Positions 1 through 5,578 of a stretch of DNA of 5,955 nucleotides are shown piece by piece. Both the position numbers and the translations under genes were made by a program. The first letter of the stretch is position 1; the number at the start of each line of letters is the position of its first letter. The DNA lies in contig JAGHZG010000118.1 of NCBI GenBank assembly GCA_017743275.1, forward strand, positions 1 through 5,955, written 5' to 3'. The DNA is from Chloroflexota bacterium (GTDB taxonomy: Bacteria > Chloroflexota > Anaerolineae > B4-G1 > DUEL01). The notes under the pieces are model-generated. The model saw only the letters and a list, made by a program, of their open reading frames with translations. It did no database searches and was not told where the DNA came from.

Positions 1-18
1 CGAATAAAAAGAAATAAA

Positions 19-44
19 ATTCGTGCCAATTCGTGAAATTCGTG
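19..44. repeat. ATTCGTG direct repeats
   Basis: Three copies of ATTCGTG lie at 19-25, 29-35 and 38-44. The same unit, in both orientations, builds the longer hairpin at 2806-2870. It is non-coding, and no gene is supported in the first 252 bases. Confidence 0.7.
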
Positions 45-62
45 GCGAATTCCGAAAAATTG

Positions 63-90
63 CTCTGCGTACTCTGCGTCTCGGCGGTGA
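63..90. repeat. CTCTGCGT repeat (reverse of the ACCGCAGAG family)
   Basis: CTCTGCGT occurs at 63-70 and 72-79 and is followed by a CGGCGGTGA tail. The reverse-complement form (ACTCACCGCAGA plus CGCAGAG) recurs at 2678-2707 and 5770-5789, and a hairpin version is at 3858-3908. Repeats of this kind are known from intergenic regions of several environmental bacterial phyla. No function is visible. Confidence 0.65.
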
Positions 91-123
91 AATGACCTTT
101 TTGCAGCGGACTCAACATGAAAT

Positions 124-151
124 TTGCCTGCAGACGGAAATCCGGTACAAT
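124..151 (+). promoter_or_regulatory. Candidate sigma-70-type promoter for the membrane gene and queA
   Basis: A -35-like TTGCCT (124-129) and a -10-like TACAAT (146-151) are separated by 16 bp. This is 4/6 and 5/6 to the bacterial consensus. The same arrangement (TTGCCC, 16 bp, TACAAT) lies upstream of dnaA on the other strand. Transcription would start near 158, placing the hairpin repeat at 153-217 in the leader of the next gene. Inferred from sequence only. Confidence 0.4.
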
Positions 152-152
152 A

Positions 153-217
153 GGCACGAAAGGCGCGAAAGGCACGAAAAGAGGCGGGTTCTTCGTGTTC
201 CTTCGTGTCCTTCGTGG
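153..217. repeat. CACGAA/TTCGTG inverted repeat
   Basis: CACGAA units at 155-160 and 173-178, with a variant between them, face TTCGTG units at 192-197, 202-207 and 211-216. The two sides can fold into an imperfect hairpin of about 28 bp per arm around a GC-rich loop. It belongs to the CACGAAGG family also seen at 2745-2757, 2906-2926 and 5797-5853. It lies between the candidate promoter and the ribosome binding site at 248-253, so it would fold in the mRNA leader. Confidence 0.7.
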
Positions 218-258
218 TTTTGTACTGATTCACTCCCTTCTTCCGATAGGAGGTGCCC

Positions 259-603
259 ATGGTTCCCGTCTGGGTTCAAAACGGGGTCCGCGTCGCTCTG
301 ATCCTGGCCCACCTGGCCGGGTTGGTGGTCGCCGTCATCCTGCTGGTGCGCCGCAAGGGGACGGCGCCCATCCTGGCGACGGCGGCCTTCGGGCTGCTGG
401 TCCTGCTGGACGCCGCCCAGATTGTGCAGACGGCCCTCCTGCCCGCCATCGCCCGCCAGATTCGTGCCCCGCGCGTCCTGCCCTGGATCGGAGGCAGTAT
501 GACCTGCTGCTGCGGCCTCCTGGACCTGGTCGCCTGGGGTTGTCTCATCGCCGCCATCTGGGTGGGACTGGGAGGGGAGGTAAAGGGAGAAAGTGAAACG
601 TGA
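259..603 (+). CDS. Small three-helix membrane protein, unknown function
   Basis: I do not recognise this 114-residue protein. Its composition predicts three transmembrane helices at about residues 9-29, 35-62 and 78-104, so it should be an integral inner-membrane protein. A Cys-Cys-Cys run opens the third helix. The ATG at 259 is preferred because a perfect AGGAGG (248-253) sits 5 bases upstream; an in-frame GTG at 253 overlaps that site and is unlikely. The TGA stop (601-603) lies inside the RAAACGT repeat run, and the tail (GGEVKGESET) is polar and low in complexity, so the end may have been reshaped by the repeat. queA starts 39 bp downstream on the same strand, and cotranscription is likely. 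A functional link to queuosine is not implied. The strong ribosome binding site and hydrophobic pattern support a real gene. Confidence 0.65.
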   Translation: MVPVWVQNGVRVALILAHLAGLVVAVILLVRRKGTAPILATAAFGLLVLLDAAQIVQTALLPAIARQIRAPRVLPWIGGSMTCCCGLLDLVAWGCLIAAIWVGLGGEVKGESET

Positions 604-629
604 AACGTAAAACGTAAAACGTGAAACGT
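595..629. repeat. Five tandem copies of the 7-bp unit RAAACGT
   Basis: Five contiguous heptamers (GAAACGT, GAAACGT, AAAACGT, AAAACGT, GAAACGT) run without interruption. The first two contain the stop codon of the upstream membrane protein gene, and the run ends 13 bases before the queA ATG at 643. Perfect 7-bp periodicity makes copy-number variation by replication slippage plausible. Confidence 0.85.
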
Positions 630-642
630 GAGATGAAAGAAG

Positions 643-1725
643 ATGAGTGGCCGCGTGCTTCGGATGAGTGATTTTGAGTACGACCTGCCGCCGGAACTGG
701 TCGCACAGGAGCCGGTGGAGCCCCGGGACGCGTCCCGGCTGATGGTGGTGGACCGCGCCACCGGGACGATTGCCCACCATATCTTCCGGGACCTGCCCCA
801 ACTCCTCCGGCCGGGGGACCTGCTGGTTCACAACGAGAGCCGGGTCATCCCAGCGCGCCTGTTTGCCCGCAAGCCCACTGGCGGACGAGTGGAAATTCTG
901 CTCCTGCGTCCCCGCTCCGAGACGGTCTGGGAGGTGCTGGTGCGGGGGCGGGCGGTGCGCGTCGGCGGCCGTCTGGAAGTGCTGGACGGCCCGGACGGCG
1001 CTCCGACGGGGGCCGGGGCACAGGTCCTGGAGGAAGGGGAACGGGGTCTGCGAGTGCTGGCCTTTGACCGCCCGGCGCTGGCCCTGGCGGAGATGGTCGG
1101 GCAGACCCCCCTGCCGCCGTACATCCATCGGCCCATCGCGGACCCCGAGCGGTACCAGACCGTCTACGCCCGCACGCCCGGTTCGGCGGCCGCGCCGACG
1201 GCGGGCCTCCATTTCACCCCCGAACTGCTCCTCCGCCTGCGGGAGATGGGGGTGGAATCCCTCTTCGTCACCCTGCACGTAGGGCTGGACACTTTCCGCC
1301 CGGTAGAGGAGGAACGGCCGGAGGAGCACCGGATGCATACCGAGTTCTGCCGTCTCCCGCCGGAGACGGCGGAACGGATCAACCGGGCCAAAATGGAAGG
1401 GCGGCGGGTGATCGCCGTCGGCACCACCTCGGTGCGGGTCCTGGAGACGGCCGCGCTGGCGGCGGTGGGCGGTTGCACCGATGCCGAATCCTGCCCCTGG
1501 CGGACCGTCGTCCCCTACGAGGGATTGACCGACCTCTTCATCTACCCGGGCTTCCGCTTCCGGGCAGTGGACGCGCTCATCACCAATTTTCACCTGCCCC
1601 GGTCCACCCTGCTCCTGCTGGTGGCGGCCTTCTGCGGCAAGGAATTGATGGACCGGGCCTACGCCGAGGCGATCCGTCTCCGCTACCGGTTCTACAGTTT
1701 CGGGGACGCGATGCTCATCCTGTAA
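643..1725 (+). CDS. queA: S-adenosylmethionine:tRNA ribosyltransferase-isomerase
   Basis: QueA transfers and isomerises the ribosyl group of S-adenosylmethionine onto 7-aminomethyl-7-deazaguanine at the tRNA wobble position. This makes epoxyqueuosine, the penultimate step of queuosine synthesis, in the cytosol. Family signatures run the full length: DFEYDLPPELVAQEP near residue 10, PGDLLVHNESRVIPARL (57-73), QTPLPPYIHRP (154-164), ERYQTVYA (169-176), APTAGLHFTPELL (184-196), TLHVGLDTF (210-218), VIAVGTTSVRVLE (256-268), TNFHLPRSTLLLLVAAF (314-330) and the C-terminal YRFYSFGDAML. At 360 residues it is slightly long for the family. The start is uncertain: the ATG at 643 has only a poorly spaced purine-rich stretch before it, while the ATG at 664 begins right at the conserved domain (MSDFEYDLP) but has no visible ribosome binding site. 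It is probably cotranscribed with the upstream membrane gene. Confidence 0.97.
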   Translation: MSGRVLRMSDFEYDLPPELVAQEPVEPRDASRLMVVDRATGTIAHHIFRDLPQLLRPGDLLVHNESRVIPARLFARKPTGGRVEILLLRPRSETVWEVLVRGRAVRVGGRLEVLDGPDGAPTGAGAQVLEEGERGLRVLAFDRPALALAEMVGQTPLPPYIHRPIADPERYQTVYARTPGSAAAPTAGLHFTPELLLRLREMGVESLFVTLHVGLDTFRPVEEERPEEHRMHTEFCRLPPETAERINRAKMEGRRVIAVGTTSVRVLETAALAAVGGCTDAESCPWRTVVPYEGLTDLFIYPGFRFRAVDALITNFHLPRSTLLLLVAAFCGKELMDRAYAEAIRLRYRFYSFGDAMLIL

Positions 1726-1728
1726 GGA

Positions 1729-1761
1729 ACGGGCCAGGGACTTCAGAAGTGCCTGGCCCGT
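1729..1761 (+). terminator. Near-perfect hairpin after queA
   Basis: ACGGGCCAGG (1729-1738) pairs with CCTGGCCCGT (1752-1761). After a single G-G mismatch the stem continues as ACTTC/GAAGT. It starts 3 bases after the queA stop. No T-run follows, so it is not a textbook intrinsic terminator. It may protect the queA mRNA 3' end or act as a weak terminator between the convergent genes. Confidence 0.55.
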
Positions 1762-1762
1762 C

Positions 1763-1880
1763 AGAGCGTGTCTAAAATTCGTTCGTAGTCAGGCACGGAG
1801 CACAGCGGAGTGCCGTTTGAGGCGATTTAGATGCCACTCCGCTTCGCTTCGTGGCTCACTACAAGCATTTTTCACGCTCT
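1763..1880. repeat. MITE-like imperfect palindrome with AGAGCGTG ends
   Basis: The left end AGAGCGTG (1763-1770) is matched by CACGCTCT (1873-1880). The interiors also pair: the left half reads TTCGTAGTCAGGCACGGAGC then CGGAGTGCC. The reverse complement of the right half reads CTTGTAGTGAGCCACGAAGC then CGGAGTGGC. About 118 bp therefore fold into one long imperfect hairpin. It encodes no protein and begins one base after the queA hairpin. Its right end supplies the last codons and stop of the tpiA-like gene (AGA GCG TGA on the minus strand). No clear target-site duplication is visible. Non-autonomous element status is an inference from shape. Confidence 0.6.
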
Positions 1881-2630
1881 CAGACCTCTCTCCGCGATCC
1901 GGGCGACGATTTCGGCGAACGCCGCCGGGTCCCGGCCCCGGCGGGTGGCCCCCAGGCCGTCCACATCGGGGTCCGCCAGCAGCGCCGCCGCGTGCTCCGG
2001 CGATACGCTTCCGCCATAGATGATGCGGGCCCGCCCGGCGGCCCCTTCGCCGAACCGCTCCGCCAGCCAGCGGCGGATGGCCCGGCAGCCCGCCGCTGCG
2101 TGGGCCGGCGGCACCGGCTCCGACTGCCCGATGGCCCCCTCCGGCTCGTAGACGAAGACCATCCGGGCCACCGCCTCGCCGTCGCAACCGTCCAGCAGGA
2201 CGGAGAGCCTTCCGGGGTCAAAGGGCTCTCCCGCGGCCTCGCCGAACATAAGGATAGGGCACAGGCCGCCCTCCAGCGCGGCCCGGACTTTCCGATTCAC
2301 CGCCCCGTCGTCCTCCTGCAGGCGACGGCGCACCTCCCAGTGGCCGACCATCACCCATGTGGCACCGGCATCAGCCAGCAGTTCGGCAGAGATGGCGCCG
2401 GTGTGGGCCTGACCGGGGCCGGGCCACAGGTCCTGCCCGCCCACCGCGATGGGGGTTCCTCTGACGGCGGCGGCGACGGCCGCCAGTGCGGTGTACGGCG
2501 GGCAGAGCACCACCTCTACAGCCGCCAGGTCGGGCCCGGCGCGGGCCAGAAACTCCCGCACAAAGGCCAGACTCTGGGGAATCGTCATCGCCATTTTCCA
2601 GTTGGCCAGCGCGAACGGCCGTCGGACCAC
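1872..2630 (-). CDS. tpiA: Triosephosphate isomerase family protein, divergent
   Basis: The family interconverts dihydroxyacetone phosphate and glyceraldehyde 3-phosphate in glycolysis, in the cytosol. This 252-residue protein has normal length and the usual landmarks: ANWKM with Lys12, the electrophile His97, the base Glu162 in YEPEGAIG, and the phosphate-binding YGGS (205-208). Several usually fixed positions differ. GHSERR has become GHWEVRR (Trp98, Val100). Loop-6 PVWAIG has become PEGAIG (Gly165 for the hinge Trp). The C-terminal phosphate-binding Gly-Gly aligns with Thr229-Arg230. The segment between Glu131 and Glu162 is about five residues shorter than usual. It may therefore be a slow isomerase or act on another sugar phosphate, as EryH/LerI-type relatives do. 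The GTG start is supported by AGAGGAGG (complement of 2636-2643) 5 bases upstream. The gene converges on queA and diverges from the gene at 2931. Confidence 0.88.
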   Translation of the reverse strand: MVRRPFALANWKMAMTIPQSLAFVREFLARAGPDLAAVEVVLCPPYTALAAVAAAVRGTPIAVGGQDLWPGPGQAHTGAISAELLADAGATWVMVGHWEVRRRLQEDDGAVNRKVRAALEGGLCPILMFGEAAGEPFDPGRLSVLLDGCDGEAVARMVFVYEPEGAIGQSEPVPPAHAAAGCRAIRRWLAERFGEGAAGRARIIYGGSVSPEHAAALLADPDVDGLGATRRGRDPAAFAEIVARIAERGLRA

Positions 2631-2635
2631 AGGAG

Positions 2636-2643
2636 CCTCCTCT
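2636..2643 (-). promoter_or_regulatory. Ribosome binding site fixing the GTG start of tpiA
   Basis: On the minus strand this reads AGAGGAGG, 5 bases before the GTG at 2630. It is the strongest Shine-Dalgarno site among the minus-strand genes and settles a non-ATG start. No ATG lies in a better position. Confidence 0.75.
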
Positions 2644-2677
2644 GGAGCGTAACATAAAGAATGACTTCACTGCAAAA

Positions 2678-2707
2678 ACTCACCGCAGAGACGCCGAGAG
2701 CGCAGAG
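2678..2707. repeat. ACCGCAGAG-family repeat
   Basis: ACTCACCGCAGA (2678-2689) is followed by degenerate GAGAGCGCAGAG. The same 12-mer ACTCACCGCAGA recurs at 5770-5781. GCAGAG (2702-2707) can also pair with CTCTGC (2722-2727) around a TATAAT sequence. It lies in the tpiA/DUF4380 divergent gap, where no gene is supported across 2631-2930. Confidence 0.7.
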
Positions 2708-2744
2708 TTCTACTGTATAATCTCTGCTTGAGTGCATAGAGATT

Positions 2745-2757
2745 TTACCACGAAGGG
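2745..2757. repeat. TTACCACGAAGG repeat copy 1
   Basis: The exact 12-mer TTACCACGAAGG (2745-2756) recurs at 2906-2917 in the same orientation and at 5845-5856 inverted. Copies 1 and 2 flank a segment of about 150 bp that contains the 2806-2870 hairpin. Confidence 0.7.
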
Positions 2758-2805
2758 TAACTACCTACCACCCTCTGTTGCGTTGATCGTCAGGCGCGGG
2801 GGCCA

Positions 2806-2870
2806 TCCACGAATGAGCCACGAATACACGAATGATGGCACTATTCGTGCATTCGTGAAACATTCGTGGA
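2806..2870. repeat. CACGAATG inverted repeat (hairpin)
   Basis: TCCACGAATG (2806-2815), CACGAATA and CACGAATG units face ATTCGTGCATTCGTG and CATTCGTGGA (2861-2870). The arms are about 31 bases each, with a handful of mismatches and only a few unpaired bases at the tip. This is the inverted, longer form of the ATTCGTG direct repeats at 19-44. It sits about 60 bp upstream of the DUF4380 start and would fold in that gene's leader if transcription begins upstream of it. Confidence 0.8.
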
Positions 2871-2905
2871 CGGCTCGCCCCGCCCAACAGAACCAGGGCA
2901 GGTAA

Positions 2906-2926
2906 TTACCACGAAGGACAGAAAGG
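2906..2926. repeat. TTACCACGAAGG repeat copy 2, forming the next gene's ribosome binding site
   Basis: The 12-mer TTACCACGAAGG is followed by ACAGAAAGG. This resembles a degraded second unit of the CCACGAAGGACACGAAGG repeat. The GAAAGG at 2921-2926 lies 4 bases before the ATG at 2931 and is the only plausible Shine-Dalgarno site there. A 10-bp palindrome GGTAATTACC (2901-2910) overlaps the left edge. Confidence 0.6.
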
Positions 2927-2930
2927 CAAC

Positions 2931-3839
2931 ATGGACATCCAGAAAGTAGAATACGGGGGATGGCCCAACTGCTACCGGTGGTCCAATGGAGTGATAGACC
3001 TGGTGCTGACCACCGATGTAGGCCCGCGCATCATCCGGTTTGGCTTTGTCGGCGAAGCCAACGAGTTTAAGGAGTATCCGGAGATGCTGGGGCAGGTGGG
3101 AGGCGACGAGTGGCGGATTTACGGCGGACACCGGCTCTGGCACGCGCCGGAGGCGATGCCCCGCACCTACTGCCCCGATAACGGTCCTGTGGATATCCAG
3201 GTCCACCCCACCTTCGTCCGGCTGGTCCAGTCCGTGGAGGCCGCCACCGGCATCCAGAAGGAAATGGATGTTTTGCTGACGGGGGACCGTCCGCACGTTC
3301 GGGTCGTCCACCGGCTGCGCAACGCTCTCCTGTGGCCGGTGGAGTTGGCCCCCTGGGCGCTCTCGGTGATGGCGCCCGGCGGGGTGGCCATCCTGCCCCT
3401 TCCCCCGCGCGGGCGGCACGAGGAGCACCTGCTCCCCACCGGCGCCCTGGTCCTCTGGGCGTACACCGACCTGAGCGACCCCCGCTGGACCTGGGGCCGC
3501 CGATACCTGTGGCTGCGGCAGGACCCGACCCGCCCTATGCCGCAGAAAATTGGAGTCGCGGCCCCGGCGGAGGACTGGCTGGCCTACTGGCGAGACGGCC
3601 ATCTCTTTGTGAAGACGTTCTCCCCTATGCCCGGGGGCCGCTATCCCGATCTGGGCGCCTGCGCCGAAGTCTTCACCAACGCGGAGATGCTGGAACTGGA
3701 GACGCTGGGCCCGCTGACCCTCCTGCCGCCGGGAGCGACCGTGGAGCACATAGAGGACTGGTGGCTCTTCCGGGATGTGCCCTTCCCGGAGGGGGATGAA
3801 GAGGTGGTGCAGGCGCTGTCCACAGTCAGGATTCTGTAG
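2931..3839 (+). CDS. DUF4380-type, galactose-mutarotase-fold protein
   Basis: This 302-residue protein looks like a member of the DUF4380 group, whose beta-sandwich fold resembles aldose 1-epimerases. Recognisable blocks are LTTDVGPRIIRFGFVG (26-41), NEFKEYPE (44-51), DEWRIYGGHRLWHAPE (59-74), a V-x-H-R-L-R-N strand (125-131) and EVFTNAEMLELETLGPL (246-262). A segment typical of the end of these folds follows (PPGATVEHIEDWWLF, 266-280). No signal peptide or membrane helix is visible, so it is probably cytosolic. The exact substrate is unknown; binding or epimerising a carbohydrate is an inference from fold. The ATG at 2931 is preceded by GAAAGG that derives from a repeat. The gene is divergent from the tpiA-like gene and converges on dnaA; neither neighbour indicates a pathway. 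The family call is from memory of sequence pattern. Confidence 0.85.
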   Translation: MDIQKVEYGGWPNCYRWSNGVIDLVLTTDVGPRIIRFGFVGEANEFKEYPEMLGQVGGDEWRIYGGHRLWHAPEAMPRTYCPDNGPVDIQVHPTFVRLVQSVEAATGIQKEMDVLLTGDRPHVRVVHRLRNALLWPVELAPWALSVMAPGGVAILPLPPRGRHEEHLLPTGALVLWAYTDLSDPRWTWGRRYLWLRQDPTRPMPQKIGVAAPAEDWLAYWRDGHLFVKTFSPMPGGRYPDLGACAEVFTNAEMLELETLGPLTLLPPGATVEHIEDWWLFRDVPFPEGDEEVVQALSTVRIL

Positions 3840-3857
3840 AGGATTTTTTAGATGCAC

Positions 3858-3908
3858 TGCAGAGGCGCAGAGAACGTGGAGAATCCATGAGGCTCTGCGC
3901 CCTCTGCA
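3858..3908. repeat. CGCAGAG-family hairpin between convergent genes
   Basis: TGCAGAGGCGCAGAG (3858-3872) pairs with CTCTGCGCCCTCTGCA (3893-3908), with one bulged base and a 20-base loop. It sits 19 bases after the DUF4380 stop and 23 bases beyond the dnaA stop. It could end or stabilise transcripts from both sides. A T6 run (3844-3849) precedes the stem, so it does not form a normal intrinsic terminator for the plus strand. Confidence 0.7.
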
Positions 3909-3929
3909 TCTCTGCGGCAAATCGGCGCG

Positions 3930-3963
3930 TTCACCCGCGTCCGTTCGCATTCACCCGCGTCCG
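3930..3963. repeat. 20-bp tandem duplication at the dnaA 3' end
   Basis: TTCACCCGCGTCCG occurs at 3930-3943 and again at 3950-3963, a period of 20 bp. The copies are read in different frames of dnaA: the inner one encodes RTRVN and the outer one ends GRG-stop. Confidence 0.85.
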
Positions 3964-5340
3964 GTTCCCGATGCGGGTTTTCCCCGGCGCTACAGGCTCC
4001 CGATACAACTGCTCCCGAATGGCCTGAATCTCCCGCCGAAGGGCGCCGTCTTCCTCCAGCAATGCCGCGATTCGTTCGCAGGCGTGCAGGACCGTCGTGT
4101 GGTCCCGCCCGCCCAGCCACTGACCGATCTGAGGCAGGGACGCCCCGGCCTCCTGACGCAGCAGATAACAGGCCACCTGGCGCGGGCGGGCAACGCTCTG
4201 GCGCCGACTGGTTCCCATCAGTTCCTCCACGCTCAGGTTGTAGAAATCCGCCACAGCCTGCAGGATGGACTCGGGGGTGACCTGGGGACGGGCGCGGGCG
4301 ACCATGTCCTTCAGCGCCTGTGCGGCCAATTCGGGCGTCAGGGGCTGCTGGGTCAGCGTCGCCACCGCCACGACCCGGTTCAGTGCCCCCTCCAGTTCCC
4401 GGATGTTGTTCTGAAACCGTTCGGCGATCAGGAAACAAATCTCATCGGGGACCGGGATGCCCAGTTCGGCGGCCTTCCGGCGCAGGATGGCGACGCGCGT
4501 CTCCAGTTCCGGAGGCTGGATGTCCACGATGAGCCCCCACTCAAACCGGGAGCGCAGCCGTTCCTCCAGCGTGGCCATTGCCCGGGGGGGACGGTCGGAC
4601 GAGATGACAATCTGCGCCCCGTTCCCGTGCAGCGCGTTGAAGGTGTGGAAGAACTCCTCCTGGGTGGATTCCTTTCCGGCGATGAACTGGACATCGTCCA
4701 CCAGCAGGACGTCCACCGTGCGGTAGGTTTCCCGGAAGGCGTCGGTGGCCTGGTGGCGGATGGCCTCAATCAGGTCGTTGGTGAAAGTCTCGGCGGAGAC
4801 GTAGAGGGTCTGCAGGCCGCTGGCCCGGCAGACGTGCCCGATCGCGTGCAGGAGATGCGTCTTGCCCAGACCGACGCCCCCGTGAATGAAGAGGGGGTTG
4901 AAGGCGCGCGCCGGGCGCTCCGCCACCGCCATGCAGGCCGCGTGAGCCAGCCGATTGCCTGGCCCGACGATGAAGGAGTCAAAGGTGTAGCGAGGATTCA
5001 AAGTGTCGTTGGACCGTTCGTTCTTGCGCGAGGACTCGGTCGTCTTTCCGTTCAACAACGGGAGTGTGGAATGGGTCTCCGGCTCCTCCCGCTGGCCTTC
5101 CCAGACGACAAACCGAACCGATGCGGTCCGTCCGGTCAGGCGGGTGAGGACGCGCGCCACAACGGACCGGAGCCGACTCTCCAGCCAGTCGCGCGCGTAC
5201 GTATTGGCGACCCCGATAACGAAGACGCCGTCCTCGCACGCCACCAGGCGGGAATTCCGCAGCCAGGTCTCAAAGGTCGCGCGCGTCAGTTCCAGTTGAA
5301 GTTCACCTAATGCCGCCTGCCAGATACGGTTGGCATCCAT
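3931..5340 (-). CDS. dnaA: Chromosomal replication initiator protein DnaA
   Basis: DnaA binds origin DnaA boxes as an ATP-dependent oligomer, melts the origin and loads the helicase. The 469-residue protein has all four domains. Domain I is residues 1-82 (Trp7, FETWL at 23-27). A hydrophilic linker spans about 83-112. The AAA+ core has Walker A GGVGLGKT (154-161), Walker B VLLVDDVQF (211-219), sensor I ISSDR (246-250), the arginine finger in SRF (Arg265) and sensor II NNIRELEG (Arg314). The DNA-binding domain IV carries SRRQSVARPRQVACYLLRQ (378-396) and the signature GGRDHTTVLHA (410-420). The ATG at 5340 is chosen because domain I begins there (MDANRIW). The frame stays open for 61 more codons upstream, but that extension does not look like DnaA. 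No Shine-Dalgarno site precedes the ATG; the leader is T-rich instead. The C-terminal tail (about 448-469) lies beyond the conserved domain and includes the 20-bp duplication. dnaN is not adjacent. Confidence 0.98.
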   Translation of the reverse strand: MDANRIWQAALGELQLELTRATFETWLRNSRLVACEDGVFVIGVANTYARDWLESRLRSVVARVLTRLTGRTASVRFVVWEGQREEPETHSTLPLLNGKTTESSRKNERSNDTLNPRYTFDSFIVGPGNRLAHAACMAVAERPARAFNPLFIHGGVGLGKTHLLHAIGHVCRASGLQTLYVSAETFTNDLIEAIRHQATDAFRETYRTVDVLLVDDVQFIAGKESTQEEFFHTFNALHGNGAQIVISSDRPPRAMATLEERLRSRFEWGLIVDIQPPELETRVAILRRKAAELGIPVPDEICFLIAERFQNNIRELEGALNRVVAVATLTQQPLTPELAAQALKDMVARARPQVTPESILQAVADFYNLSVEELMGTSRRQSVARPRQVACYLLRQEAGASLPQIGQWLGGRDHTTVLHACERIAALLEEDGALRREIQAIREQLYREPVAPGKTRIGNRTRVNANGRG

Positions 5341-5501
5341 AAGCAAGCCATGGGAAAAAAAGACAAAAACACGCAATACACACTTCGGTCCGTGACCGAT
5401 CTGTGGTGACAGGAGAAACATGGAGGGGGGAGGAATCCCCTCCTGAGCATTGAGGCGTGATGAAGGGTCCGTCGTCTGCCAGAGGATTCGCCCTGATTGT
5501 A
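5341..5501 (-). promoter_or_regulatory. dnaA leader region
   Basis: This is the presumed 5' untranslated region of dnaA, about 150 bases long. Read on the minus strand it contains a GGAGGGGATTCCTCC fold, then CGGTC-ACG-GACCG (5386-5398). A T-rich stretch with runs of five and seven T's (5354-5370) comes just before the start codon. There is no Shine-Dalgarno site. Small hairpins followed by a T-rich run could act as a weak attenuator, or the T-rich stretch could recruit ribosomal protein S1; both are inferences. Confidence 0.35.
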
Positions 5502-5523
5502 CCAAAAAGATTCCGGCGGGCAA
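5496..5523 (-). promoter_or_regulatory. Candidate dnaA promoter
   Basis: On the minus strand, TTGCCC (complement of 5518-5523) and TACAAT (complement of 5496-5501) are separated by 16 bp. Transcription would start near 5490. The spacing and both hexamers nearly match those of the candidate promoter at 124-151 on the other strand, which strengthens each call a little. Confidence 0.45.
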
Positions 5524-5541
5524 TCCGCCGCCCCCACCTCC

Positions 5542-5568
5542 ACCTTAAAACCTTCTCAAATTTAAGGT
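5542..5568. promoter_or_regulatory. Inverted repeat upstream of the dnaA promoter
   Basis: ACCTTAAA (5542-5549) and TTTAAGGT (5561-5568) are perfect inverted arms with an 11-base spacer. An alternative pairing, AAACCTT with AAGGTTT, is possible in the same stretch. It lies about 20 bp upstream of the candidate -35, and its AT-rich sequence stands out from the GC-rich surroundings. It could be a protein-binding site; no specific regulator is recognised. Confidence 0.35.
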
Positions 5569-5578
5569 TTCGGGGCAA

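Noticed and set aside
112..1593. 493-codon open frame on the minus strand opposite queA
   Set aside because: It is the antisense shadow of queA and the membrane gene, and it runs through intergenic hairpin repeats. No domain or ribosome binding site supports it.
1851..2657. Plus-strand open frame opposite the tpiA-like gene
   Set aside because: It is antisense to a clear TIM-family gene that has a strong Shine-Dalgarno site, and its composition is typical of a shadow frame.
2716..2721. TATAAT on the plus strand as a promoter for the DUF4380 gene
   Set aside because: The -10 is perfect, but no acceptable -35 lies 16-18 bp upstream and the preceding TG is one base out of register for an extended -10. 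It also sits within a repeat-derived inverted repeat.
3775..5310. Long open frame on the plus strand opposite dnaA (511 codons)
   Set aside because: It is antisense to a gene with all DnaA motifs. Its translation is rich in Gly, Arg, Pro and Gln without a recognisable domain, a usual by-product of GC-rich codon bias.
5341..5523. 61-codon N-terminal extension of dnaA
   Set aside because: DnaA domain I begins at MDANRIW. The extension crosses the presumed promoter and leader and resembles no DnaA sequence.
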